A DNA stretch of 64,000 bases from Cryptomeria japonica (lineage: Eukaryota; Streptophyta; Pinopsida; Cupressales; Cupressaceae), in the NCBI RefSeq assembly GCF_030272615.1, contig NC_081405.1, forward strand, positions 154,425,613-154,489,612, given 5' to 3'. The notes beneath the pieces were generated by a model, which was not told the DNA's origin, ran no database searches, and saw only the letters and a list, made by a program, of their open reading frames with translations. Below are positions 45,886-57,830 of the stretch, piece after piece. Position 1 is the first letter of the stretch. Every line of letters begins with the position of its first letter. The position numbers and the translations under genes were made by a program.

Positions 45886-47077
45886 GACTACTCTTTTAAT
45901 CAAAGGTGTCGGGCTCAACCGATAATGGACCTAGACTATAACACTTTTGATAACATGACCATTAATAACTTGTGAACATGGACCCTATTCTAAAATAATA
46001 CATTCTGGACTTGACTTGCTTTGACAACTTAACATCTATTCCAATCATATTGAATAAAAAATCAAATGAATGCCTTCAACTAGACAAAGTGTATTTGCTA
46101 ACCAAATTCACCATAAAAAATAATAAAAACACCCTACACAGATTGGAATGAATCAATGCTATGGCAACAAAGACCGAGCAATGTTTTGGCATAATTATTC
46201 AGTCACGAGGATATAAATTCAAGCTCCAGCAAACCTACCCATTTCTGTACAAATTTGATCTGAATTCCGCAAAGAAGAGAAGTTGATCAGTGGTCATAGG
46301 AAAGAAGGGAGCTTCAAACTGGTGGGCTACAAGAATTTCCTCCACCACAATCCTACACAGCTTGCCACATTGCCAAAATCTCAGGATATGTGACTAAGAT
46401 GCCTCAAGTTCTTCAAAGAACTTTGCACCAACCAGATGCGATGAACTTGCTGGCCATGTAATCTCCACAAATTGTAGGTCACCACTATTTTGGCAAAAGC
46501 AATGATGTTGAGGCATGAGTCAAGGAGAAAGGTCGACCATTGCTAACAAAGTCGTCCACCAACCAAATCAAACAATGCCTGTTCATTGATAAAACCGCCT
46601 AACATTGAGATACGAAGTTAACTGGCTAAGGATGCCAATCTAATAGCTAATAGACGGGTCCCACATAGATATGGTAGAATGCAGATATCAGTTTGAATGC
46701 CCGATCCAACAATGTGAACAATGATTGATGCAAGCTACGCGATTAAGCGCTAGTCAAGGAAATGAATAATGCACTAAGAATATCATTGAGCCGTTAATGA
46801 AGGACAATGGCCACCCAACTATATATGATAGGATGGCAGGCACTTCTCGTGGCGTCTTGGCATGCAGTTAGTCACCAAGTGTGACAAGAGTATGAAGTAT
46901 GAACAAGCAGACCTACTACAGCTTTGCCATAAAGTCCAACGACCTGCAATTTATGTTCATGAGCATTCCTCCGATGCATGTATAACCTCCTAGTGCTCCT
47001 CTTCAAAGACATGCTAGGCAGCACGTGGCACCCGCCGGAATGACAAATGCAACTTTATAGATTTGGCTTTGATACCA

Positions 47078-47367
47078 TATTAGAAATATGGATAGACACA
47101 AATAGAACTCAGAATAATAAAAAACACAATAATAAGGTGCTTCATCTTCTTATTCAATAGACATTACATATGCCAATACATAGGAATTAGATCTCCTATA
47201 TTATAGGAGAACTCCCGTAACAAATCCCTTACATTATGGGATAACAAATAACTAAACTATAACAAACACACGCAAATATACAAGCTTCTAAACAAACTAA
47301 CAAATACTTTTCTATGTATCCTATTATTCTAACAAAAATGTGAACGCTAACAATTGTTTTCCCTACA
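47078..47367 (-). repeat. 5' LTR of the copia relic
   Basis: 290 bp; minus-strand start TGTAGGGAAAA; its last bases before the primer site are TAATA rather than ..CA, as if the terminal base had mutated. Confidence 0.75.
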
Positions 47368-48489
47368 TGCCCAAGCAAGTGATAAAGTTATCAAATATGT
47401 GTAACACCCGACTTCATATAATAAGAGTCCTCAAATTTTACAACTTAATAAAAGTATAAGCAAATCAACTTCAAATTTCGCAATCTCCTTTTGAGATTGG
47501 TTGACAACCAAACGTTTACTCTTAATAAGCTTCAATCCTTAATTTACAACACATAAAGGACAAAAGGTCAAAAAAATTGTTATGGCTCCTTCCATTTTAT
47601 ACAACTGCTAGCAGTAAATTAATGTCATTCATAACTTCATTCCACATATATACAATAGTTCTAACCATTGACTCAGTAGAAAATATTAAAGGTGCAGCCA
47701 ATAGAATTAAAAGATGGTAATAAAGAGTATGACCAGTACAAAAATATATTACTATTATTTGCTTCTAGACACCAATATGTATAATATTCTTAAAATCAGC
47801 TCAAGCTTATATCAAATATAGAATTCGAAAACTCACAACAAAAACTATAAAATACAAAACAAGAAACCTGAAAAGTTATTTAGTATCTTGGCACGCTTCT
47901 AAAATCTTTTATATGCTCATCAAATATTCAATCTACACATGCAATTCCAACATGGAATCACCTCTAATTGATATGGGAATTTTTTCCCAAAAATCTGATT
48001 CGGAAATCAAGAGGCTTTTGTCCTCCAATTTTGATACCGAGAGGGTTTTCATTATTCAACCAAAAGATGAACACCAAGTGCTTGATCTTCAAGAAACGGT
48101 TAATGAATATTATTTATTTATTTATTTTCCTCCAAAACATATTTGGGAAGTGTCTAGAGAGCTCTTTTAAATATAGGTCCACTTTATAACATTAGGTTGG
48201 AACTTTCTGTTTAAAATAATAATAAGTTGCCCTTTTAAAACAAAATAAAATTATTTGGACAACTTAAAACATTATTTAATTATTTCCCTAGCTTAATTAA
48301 AAGGGAGGCATGACAAAGAGCTAGACCATGAACTAGCAAATGAAAAGAAACATGTTAAAAATGCATTTTTTTAAGTGACTGAAACTTGTATTTGGTTGTT
48401 GGAATGAACCATGGTAGACTAGAAGATGGACTTCGGTTTCAACTCTCTAGCATCAATAGGGATGTCGATGCCCAAAAGTGCAGTTTTGA
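47368..48489. other. Non-coding sequence, possible LTR start at 47399
   Basis: TGTAACACCCGACTTC at 47399 resembles the usual start of some plant gypsy LTRs (TGTAACACCC), but no partner end was found. Small ORFs at 47913-48170 overlap in different frames and lack support. Confidence 0.3.
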
Positions 48490-48877
48490 TGTAATATCCC
48501 CAACTAGGAAATTAGCTAAGTTTACAAATTCTCAATATGAGAGCACAAACCCTAGCACTTTTTGATCATTGAGATCCTAGAATGGGTAGGGTGAGAGCAT
48601 ACATGATTGTTATGCAAGCGATAATCAAATGGATCACACTCACTGGCGACAAGCTGTACAATTAGAGTGCATGCAATGACAAAATCAGATGAATGTTATG
48701 TAGCCTTGGTAGATAATCCTTCTAGACAACACACTTTTCAAGAATGAAAATTAATTCCATAAATCATTATCAAATTCTATGAAGTACCATTTACATTAGA
48801 CTATTGATTAGTTAAATCTAGAAACACAATTCATATATTGTAGAAATCCCTTCAATAATTTAGTCTTCAAATGGTTG
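48490..48877 (+). repeat. Possible LTR start TGTAATATCCCC interrupted by a long LTR
   Basis: The first twelve bases match families A and B except one or two. The remainder is unlike them. The sequence after 51950 may be its continuation (TATTAAAAGC, GGCTTCCTTACA), but this is not proven. Confidence 0.35.
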
Positions 48878-51800
48878 TGTTGTGCATTTTGCACCCCATC
48901 CCCGTCTTTGACCGGGGACCCCTCTCCCCCCATCCCCCATTGTCTTGGTGAGACAAAGGAGTGCCGTAATAGTTCAGTCAAGTTAGAGCCTTTCATTGCT
49001 ATTAATGCGTTGAGTGTGGGTTATTTGTGCTTTGTGATTCAAATGTCTTCTTCTAGACCGTCGACAATCACCAAATCCCCTTAGAGCCCGAAGTTTGCAG
49101 AATAGCCTTGTAAGCCGAGAATGAAATAGGCTAAAAAAAATAATCGCGAAGTTCAAAAAACTTCCTCATAATCCGAAAATGGGGTGAGAGTTCAAATCGT
49201 GCAATCTCCTTGGAGGCCAAAATCATTCAAAATTGCGCCGTCTTCTCCGCAGCCGAAAATAAGGAGACAAATCATGTAGAAAGACCAACAATGCTGAAAA
49301 TAATAGGAGGTTTGCAAGTTCACATAGTAAGCATTTAGCCCGAAAAGTGATAAGTATCTAAAATCGTGCAGGCTCACAAATCGGCCTAAAACCTCGAAAT
49401 ATGAGAAAAAGTTGCAAACTCCGCTTTCAAGCTGAAATTGGCGAAAAGGATATCCAAGCCCAAAATGCGAGACAAAACTCTTCATTAAGCTGAATTTTTA
49501 TCCTTAGTCGATCAAGTGAAAGTTGCACAAAACATTATTTCAAGCCAAAATATGGAGAAGGGGCTCTCAAATTGGTTAAGTAGGGCGAAAAACGAAAGCT
49601 CACAAAGTCTTCCTTTAGGCCAAAAACCTATAGCCAGGTCGAAATTCGCAAATTGCCTAGCTCACTAAGCCGAAAATCAAGAAGAAAATCGAGTTTGCAA
49701 ATGAAACGTTAAACCCAAAATTTCGCTTAAAGGCAAAATCGACTCATAAACCGAAAATGTGAAAAGGACTTAAAACTCTCAAAATCTTCTTTAGACCCGA
49801 AAATTCCAAGTTCACAATTCGGCCTACTAGCTCGAAATGGTAAGGAGATAATTTCAAAATTGGCCTCCCAGGCTGAAGTGTGAGTTTGAGTTCACAAAAG
49901 AGCTCTGTGAGCCGAAATACGTTAAGGGTCACCAAATAGTCTAATAGCCCAAATTTTATAATGGGGAGGCATTAAAATAAAATTGCGCATTCTACACAAA
50001 TGCGAATTCCTAACCCAAAAACCGTTAAAACTCTTGCATAAATGAGTCAATAGTCCGAAGATGGCATCACTCAAAGTTGCCCAAACACTTCCTCCAGGCC
50101 GGAAGGTTCAAAAGCCTAAGTACGCATTTTAAGCTATTGAGCCGAAAACTTCAAAGAGTTCAAATCATGCAAAATGTATAAGGCCGACTTTGCCAAAACA
50201 CATAAAGAACCGAATTTGTAGAATAGTTCTAAGCATCGATAATCCAGGAGAAGGTCTTTTAAAGACGTCTCGTGTATTAATCAAGAAGGCCGAACTTTGT
50301 AAGTATCACGCCCTTGTAGCTCAATCTAAAGTCTGAGTTTGCCAATACCATTTCCTTAACCGAAAACTGAAGGAGGTGAAAGTACAGGCATCCTAACTTC
50401 AAATTCAGCTAAGGATCTAACGAAGGCATTTGAAATTCGCTCAGAGGAAGCACAACATCTCTCAACTTGCCTAAAGGTCCCGAAATCCGAAAGAGAAGGC
50501 GAAAACATTTAAACTTAACATCTCGCAGTTCACCTCTCAGGCCTGAATCTCGTCTAATTTGGAGAATGAATCAGGACGAAGAATTGAGATTTCATGTTCG
50601 AAGAGAGGCACTTAAAAGATACATCTCACAAAGAGCTTCTCAAGCTCGAACCCCACAGGACGAAGCCCAATGTCGCTTTAAAATTTAATGTTTGTTAAAA
50701 TTAATTTAATTAATTTTTCAAATTGATTGATTAAAGGTGAAATTGATTGTTTGCTGGAAGGCATCGTCGGGAGGAACCAGGAGAAAACCTGAAATGTCAA
50801 GGAGTCATGATCACGATCGACACCAAGAAGAGGAAATGCAGGATCGCACCACAGAGCGCAAAACCAAGCATTGAGAAGTGTGTCACCTGAGCCACAAAGT
50901 TGAAATCCACCAGTGCCATTAAAGATCGAAGAACACTTCGAATGCTACCAAATTGCGCATTCCCCGAAGGATACACTGCTGGAAGAAATCCCAGAAATTC
51001 AGTTTGAGAGACTGAAAGTCTTTTATTGTAAATAGATACTTGTGGGTCCCACTCAAGATATTATAAAACAAAGAGACACAGGTCAGTTATGTTCAACTAT
51101 CGGATATACCCAAATTGAAGCCAAATAGTTGTAGGTAGTTGGAATTGTGGTTGAAGGGATAACTAAGAATTAAGTAGGTATGGGCAGCGTTATTTTGTGG
51201 AATAAATTAGGGCCCTTGGATGCAATCCATCCTGGCCACCGGTTCAAATTGTAAATTCTATAAAAGGCAGAGGCCTTTCTTTTGTAAAGGGTTAGATTTT
51301 TGAGTTAGATAGTTAGACTCTAGTTAGGTTGTTAGATTTCAGTTTTTAGATTAGGAGTAGAGTAGAACTACTGCAGAAATTGTTGTAATAAGTAGCTGAA
51401 ATCATTATATGGACATTGATTTGGTGTTTATCATTTTGGTTTTAGTTTGTTTGCATAGTTTCTTTCAGCTGTTTAATATTAGAGTGTAGGGATATTAATG
51501 GTATAGTGTGGAGGGGTATTTGATGCATTTCAGGTTCATACCATTGGTGGCCTACTGATTGCAGGTCACCATGCATGGTTAGTCTGAACCTAAACTGTGC
51601 TTAGTTCAAATGCAGGTGTTCATCTTAGGTTGCACTAGAATTGGGTGCCTAAATGAATGTCTCCGGTTTGAAAATCCTTCATCCCTTGGAGATTGCACAG
51701 TTCTTGTCTAGTTGTGAGTGTATCTCTGGCAAAAACAAGAATTTGTTTATCGAAATCTGTCTACCTACTGCATCAACTGTTATCATCACTATCCTTAGGT

Positions 51801-51950
51801 GTCCTAAACCCTTCCCTTTTGATTTTATTTCGCAGTTCGAGAATTGCAGTGGACCATCTTGTTGCAAATTGTAAGACCCCTTGTGCTCCCAACAAATCAC
51901 ATCAATCACTGAGTTATCCTGCAATCAAGAACCAACATTTGGAACCTTGA
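48878..51950 (+). mobile_element. Third long LTR, probably solo, with a periodic array
   Basis: Starts TGTTGTGC with the head module GTGCA-TTT-TGCAC (48882-48894) and a second hairpin CCCCGTC...GACCGGGG (48900-48917), then GGGGACCCC as in the other two long LTRs. 49080-50480 is a degenerate array with (A/G)GCCGAAAAT about every 40 bp. TATA box CTATAAAAG at 51258-51266. GGTTG occurs before the start (48873-48877) and at 51951-51955, which could be the target duplication, although the end would then read TTGA instead of CA. No interior or protein motif. Confidence 0.6.
51258..51266 (+). promoter_or_regulatory. TATA box of the third long LTR
   Basis: CTATAAAAG followed after about 20 bp by TTTGTAAAGGGTTAG; this resembles the post-TATA sequence of the giant solo LTR (TTTGTAAAGG on the minus strand at about 11505). 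Confidence 0.6.
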
Positions 51951-51955
51951 GGTTG

Positions 51956-52824
51956 TCCCCTTTGATCTATTAAAAGCAGCATTAGGGCTTCCTTACACAA
52001 GAGAGGATAGGATACTCAGCGAGATCATTCTATTCTGCATTGGCCGGATAGAGTTGCAGCGATGCCACTTTAGACACGTCAATAGGTTGTTCGACATGAA
52101 TAACTCCATAACACAAATGTTAAAGTCACATAATACTATTGGAAAATCCTTCATGATATAGCACATTCATCTTCGAATCCGAGCTACATAAGCAAGCAAA
52201 CTGTGACTAGAATCTGTGATCAATTGAGAGAAAATGGTATAGCTTAAAGCTAAGTGTGAATATCAAGGTGTATATGTTACAAACACATTAACCTGCTGTT
52301 ACACAATATTGAGCATGCCTTAACTTCTCTGCAAATATCCAAATATGATGGTAACACATTCAAGTCTGCCTCTTATTAGGAGTTAATCTCAATTAATTGT
52401 TGTGAATGGTACTGTAGAAGGTAAAACAACTCCTAAACTCTAGATTAGATTAAGTTACAATCATAGTATGCAAACTCAGACTCATATTTTTATAACCCGA
52501 AATTGGAAAGACAAGCTTCTTTACAACTTTGAAACTTGAAGTTTTGGCAAAAGACGATTAAGTCTTTTCAACCAAAGGGGAAAAATTAACTTTTTCATCT
52601 TACTTGCAATTGGATTTTAAAAACCCGAATGCAATTAAAGAGGGAAAAATGTAAGGGGAAAGACAATGCATTCCTCAAATTGCATTCAAGATTGGAAAGA
52701 AAGGGAAGACCTCTCACAAAAATCGAACTGAAACAAGAGAAAAACAAACATCTATCATAATCAAACAAGGAAATGAAAAACAACCTAAAAAGAAAACAAA
52801 GCAAAACTGATTTTATTTCGCAGT
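51956..52824. other. Non-coding sequence, no gene recognised
   Basis: AT-rich; no domain, LTR end or target duplication identified with confidence. Open stretches on both strands near 51650-51950 overlap in conflicting frames. Confidence 0.4.
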
Positions 52825-54349
52825 GAACTATTTGATGTATAAGTGTTAATATGATCTCTTTGGTAGATTGATTGAATGCCCTTCAAAGAGATGAAAGGAA
52901 GAGCCAACTCTTTAAATAGAGAGCAAAACTAAATCATTGAAAACCATTGCCACGTCCCAAGCAAAGTCGAGTTTCAACCAAAAGCACCAAAAACGGCCTC
53001 CAAGGAGGAGAAAGAACGGGTCAATACGCCTAGCAAGCCACATGGAAGCAAAGAGATGAATTGCTTAGGTTAGGAGACCAAAAATGCCTCCATACATGCT
53101 GAAAAAATGGATTGAAAGTAGGTAAAAAATGTGGCAAATGAACAACAAAATGCCTTCCATTTGGCAAAAAACATGGCCCAAGATGCAGCAAAAACGCTTC
53201 AAAGATGACACACGTCCCTCATTTCATGGATTATTCCACAAAAATCGGATTCAAACTCTTCCAAAATTGAACTCCTTCGAGGGAAAGGCAGGTCGGGTTC
53301 TTGGCAAGAAACTACAAGTGAAAATTATTTGCAAAAGCCATGTAATCGGGTTTTAAAAACCCACCTACAAATTTTAAATCTTTCACTTTTCATCACTTAG
53401 GTGAATTCGGGTTTTTGAGAGGAAAGAACAAAAAGACATGTCAAAATAACTTGTAATAGCGAAATAAAATCCCCTTTACAAGTTTAAAATGACTTTGACA
53501 AAAAGATAGGGAAATAAAATCCCTTTTTCAAGTTTTAAGATAAAAACAACTTAAAGGACATAAAACATGTAATAGGGAAATAAAAAGTAAGTTACAAGTG
53601 ACAAGTTTTAAATAAGGTGCACTTGTAATTTTTTAAAAATTTCCCTACAACACTAAAACAAGAGAAAATTAAAACTTGCAATCAAAGGAAAATTTCCCTC
53701 CTGAAGTCAAGAAGAAAAACCCCGAAATTGAAGAAAAAACATAGCAAATGAACTCAAAATGCAATTGAATTTGAAACGTGAATCGAGGATGGACGGAAGA
53801 TCAGTTCAATTCAACAAAAAATATTTTTTCCCTCGGGAAGCGTGCCTCAAGAGTAAAATCTTCACCTGCAATGACTGCTCTGAAACCTCAATTTTCACAA
53901 AAAGATTGGAAAAAGAAGACCAAAACTCACCAAAACTTGGACAATGATGGCAAAGACACCCCCAATGATTTGACACTAACAAATGTGAGTTTTGTATCTC
54001 GTAAAACGTGCCTTGGAGACAAAAACGATCCATTTAAACCAAAATTTTGTAAGGGTTGTCACATTTTTGGAATTTCAAAAATGAGGACAACAGGAAAAAC
54101 ACCATCCAACATCAAAAACATACAAGACTTGAATAGTTGTCATCAAAAGAAAAGCATGATTACAATAAAGAATCCATAAACCCCCTTCCTAAGTCTCTGG
54201 AAATCAAATACATAAAACCATACATTTGAGTATCCCCATAATGAAAGACAAGATCCAAAAGCAAAAGCAAGGTCTCATGATGCCAAATACAAAAGAGTTC
54301 ATTCAATCTACCAAAGAGATCATATTAACACTTATACATCAAATAGTTC
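52825..54349. repeat. Pair of perfect 47-bp inverted repeats 1.43 kb apart
   Basis: 52825-52871 and the reverse complement of 54303-54349 are identical over 47 bases (begins GAACTATTTGATGTATAAGT). The interior is AT-rich, with several GGGTTTTAAAAACCC-type palindromes and repeated AGGGAAATAAAATCCC phrases. A CTATTTAAAGAG sequence on the minus strand (about 52910) could be a TATA region. No transposase. ORFs inside (53129-54179) overlap in different frames and are Lys-rich by composition. Confidence 0.75.
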
Positions 54350-55719
54350 CAAATCAACATTGATTCCTTTAATCCAATAGCTCAATTTACTGACATCATA
54401 TTATTTCACAAACATTTTAATCCTTTCCTGCAAATTTGCTTTTATTATATTTGATCAATTGCATATTAAATAAAGATTACCCAAGTTCATATGAAAACAT
54501 ATGCGTATAAATAATCCTAAGCAGAATCACATGATTAGTAAATAATAAGAAATAATATATGAATGAACCTAAATACATTTACTTTCTCAAAACTATATCT
54601 AATTTCCAAATAAGTCTATATTTAACTAAAAACATGCATATATATATATATTTCACAAACTGTAACTCTATACTCAAATCTATTAATCTTAAAAAAATAT
54701 CAAATTTAATCCTTTATTCTATCTTTATCAAAGCCTAGTTGTATTTATCCCATAATATAACTATTTTGCCTTTTTACTATCTTAACAAAATAAACTACAT
54801 TTTCCAAATTAAAATATGTATATGTCTCTTTAATCATTTAACCAACTTCAAAATACCTATATAAAAGTATTTATATTTTTATAATAATGAATTGAACTCG
54901 TGGGTGGATTCCCCACCACGGTGGGTAGCTCACGGTGGGTGGGGTTTTCCACCCCCGTGGGTGTGCCACGACACCCCAAACAAAATACAGAGCACAAAGA
55001 TTTTAAAATAATTTTCGCAGACAACGGTTTAATAAGAAAATAATAATTCTTAGTTCAAATTTGTGTATATATATATATATCAAAACAAATAGACAAGGAA
55101 TCACAAAAAAAATACTCCAGGGAGAAGAAATTATAATCCTTTTAAATCCAAGAATCCACATGCACAAATACACCCTTAAATATGTTCTTTCGCCAATTTT
55201 TTTTTTAACCGAAGATCATGGAAGAATTACAAAAACAAGATCACAAATTGAATCTTTCTGAGAAATCAAAATAAACTCGGAGTTATCATTAAGAAATCCA
55301 TAAACCCCCAATGAAAAAAAAAAATTCCAGATTTCTTTGAAAAACTTTCAATGAAATGTTGAAGGGAAAAATAGATCAAAGTTCCTACCTCCAAACGCTA
55401 TATCATAAATAACATAGAGATGAAACGAAATTCCCAAAGTGAAATCCATAGCTTCGCCAAATAAAGCCAACAAGATCCAGAAAGCTCCAAGAAAGAAAAC
55501 TACCAACTCTTTTCCTTGTATCCTCTTATGAATTTTTCCCGAATTTCCTCCTTTCAAACCAGTTTTTCCCAAATTTTTTCAAAACTCCATTTTCAGAATA
55601 TTTATGCACACAGTAAAACGTCACGGCAAGAGCCCCCCCTTTTTCTTCAAAAAGCATATTATAACAATTTCCCCAAAATATAACTCCCCAATGCATGCGA
55701 GAACTTTTAATTAATTTTT
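54350..55719. other. AT-rich non-coding stretch with a GC-rich hairpin
   Basis: Contains dinucleotide runs (ATATATATAT near 54642 and 55066). 54897-54976 is strikingly GC-rich, with CCCACCACGGTGGG and GGTGGGTGGGG/CCACCCCC, which can fold. It is similar in style to the palindrome in the copia LTR at 28413-28479 but I could not align them. No gene recognised. Confidence 0.4.
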
Positions 55720-56101
55720 GTGAGATTTTGCCAAGATCAAGAGGCAATGGAAAGCACAAATAAGAGAGAACAAAATAGATGATAGGAATAAACTGTATTC
55801 TATCAAGATGAAAATACTGATCAACTGGATAATCAAGCGTTACATACAATGAATATGAGTCTGCTGATATAGGCAAGGCTATATGGATATGTGAGCACAC
55901 AAACATGACATGTGGTTCAATAAGAAACAAGGGTAGGTAGGAGAAACAATATTATATTCCACATGAGGTGGAAATTCTCCTACACTATCCCAATGTGGCA
56001 CAAACACCCAAGTGTTTATACCCAAACTACTGTGAAATGCATTTCCTAAGTAAACTTAAGTAAGGTGTAATAATATCCAAGATGAATAATTATTTACATC
56101 A
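55720..56101 (-). repeat. 3' LTR of the gag-protease copia, lower end approximate
   Basis: Minus strand starts TGATGTAAATAATTATTC directly after the purine tract CTTAAGGGGGGGC (56102-56116). It contains CTTACTTAAGTTTACTTAGG, shared in part with the LTR at 8861-9180. The other end is a guess. Confidence 0.5.
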
Positions 56102-56116
56102 ATGCCCCCCCTTAAG
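56102..56116 (-). promoter_or_regulatory. Polypurine tract of the gag-protease copia
   Basis: Minus strand ACTTAAGGGGGGGCA, the same type as in the TRIM (TTAAGGGGGGG) and the copia relic (TAAGGGGGGG). Confidence 0.7.
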
Positions 56117-56479
56117 TGCAAGTTAGGGGAATGCACTAAAGTCTACAATGCAACTAAGCAATGGAAGATGGGTCCCGGCTACGAGGCTATGTTAGGTACC
56201 CATGTACAAATGCAAATGCATTCAAACCAATGCAATGAAATCTCTCACAAAACGGGGAAAGAGAGAAAAACCCAATAGGAAAAAACCCTCCCCCAAAAGA
56301 GAGATGAAAACTAGATACAAAGAACTCTCACAGAAGTATGTGAAGGACAAAACCCCATGTGAGGAAAAAGTCCCCCCCATATGAGAGAAGAAGAAGAGAG
56401 ACTAGGAAGCCCCCCCTCAATATGGAATCTGCACCAATGATGGAAGGTCGAAGATGAATGAAGAAACTGCTCCACGAAC

Positions 56480-57830
56480 GTCGAACCACGTTCCTCGCCT
56501 TAGGAAGAAACAAAAACCAAAGCTGGATCCAAAAAGTCACCCCAACTATGAAAGGAAGATGAAGCAAAAATACTCATGATGAAAGGAATGTTTGAAAACT
56601 GCTCAAGTGTCCCCATGTCGATGCTGAAAGTTACCCCCTCCAAAGGTGGTAAACTGCACCACACTGCTGAAAAAGGCACTCCAAGATCTAGTGGAGAAGA
56701 ATGTAGAACAATATCCAAAGACTAATGTCTCCTCAAAAGATAAAGAGACCTCCTCCAAGTGTTGTACAAAAGTATCCACAATCATGTCAACCTCTAAAGA
56801 TTGATCATGTAGAGAATGCACAAGAGGGTCAGAGTGATCCCTCGCAACGATTGAAGAAGGATCATCTTCATCAAAGAGAAGATGAATGTCATGAATGATG
56901 CCTCCCAAATCTGCCATGTAGGACTCCAAAAGCAAACCTGCAATGTCTGTCAAGTAGGCATCTCAATCAACTGAAGGTGGAAGACATGGAATATCCTGCT
57001 GCACTGAATCACAAGAAGGCAAAACTGTCACACTAGCTGCATCATCAGGTGCAATAGGTGGTGCGATATCAATAGGAGGATATGAAATTCAAGGCTCAAG
57101 AATGGGATCACAGGTGAGAATCCCCCATTTCAAGTGCCCAAAGTTCTCAAAATCTTAATCATCAACATAGGAAGAATCAACCTCATCAATAGGACCAAAA
57201 TTTGAAAAAGAGTACAACCGAGATGCATGATCAACCACCCCAGTCAAAATGATAGCTCCACTCTCCAAGTCTCTAGTGATAACTGAATCAAGTGTGAACT
57301 CCACAGTTTTCCTAGTTGACTCGCGTGTGATTTGATAGATGGAAAGAAGATTGTTTGTTAAGTGGGGTACACACAACACATCATGGAAGGAGTTATCCCC
57401 AATGGCAATAGATCCTTTCCCAATCACATCCATGTATGTGTGATTGCCCATCAAAATCTGTGGCATGTGGCAAGGCTCAAATGTAGAAAACATAGACTGC
57501 GAAGATGCCATATGATGAGAAGCCCCTGAATCTAGAAGCCATCTCCGTGAATCAGGACTTGTAGTAGCACAAAGAGCTTGTCCCTTTCTTTTATCTGTCC
57601 CAAAAGAGTGATCATTTCCTTTATCCTTGGAAGAAGCTGATGTAGACATTCTAGAAGGTAGGTTGATTCTATTCTTCTCAAGAAGATTCTTCAACTCATC
57701 AATATCCTTCTTATAACAATGATGTTCATCATGTCCTAACTTGTTGCAATATCCACAAAAAAGATTATCCTTATATGATTTCCTCTTAGGTGAGAATGGT
57801 GTATCACCTTGTTGTGGAGAGGAAGATTGT
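56480..57830 (-). pseudogene. Copia gag end, protease and an acidic C-terminal extension
   Basis: Minus strand: knuckle CGYCNKLGHDEHHC (C-x2-C-x4-H-x4-C, about 57765-57720) and protease RRWLLDSGASHHM (about 57545-57505) with the usual FHDVLCVPHLTNNLLSI. After LYSFSNFGPIDEVDSSYVDD the frame continues beyond a TAA at 57152 and two further stops into an acidic, Asp/His-rich segment (56950-56700; GGIIHDIHLLFDEDDPSS, HSDPLVHSLHDQSLEVD). No integrase, RT or RNase H follows before the purine tract, so this copia codes only gag and protease plus the extension. Elements with only gag (TR-GAG) are known in plants. I do not recognise the extension. The upstream gag is at 58975-59678, beyond the solo LTR. 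Confidence 0.75.

Larger units (their letters stand above)
45105..47367 (-). mobile_element. Copia relic on the minus strand
   Basis: Two similar repeats (45105-45331 and 47078-47367) in minus orientation. A degenerate primer site TGGTATCAAAGC lies at 47066-47077 and a purine tract TAAGGGGGGGAA at 45332-45343. The interior (about 1.7 kb) has only a gag start recognisable (45685-45885), so the element is internally deleted or was always non-autonomous. The far end of the 3' LTR is diverged, and no target duplication was confirmed. Confidence 0.75.

Noticed and set aside
47913-48189. Two overlapping + strand ORFs of 73-85 codons
   Set aside because: Conflicting frames in AT-rich sequence without support for either.
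53129-54179. Overlapping Lys/Asn-rich ORFs
   Set aside because: A-rich composition leaves several frames open at once; no conserved motif.
52825-54349. DNA transposon with terminal inverted repeats
   Set aside because: No target duplication next to the arms and no transposase; kept only as an unexplained inverted repeat.
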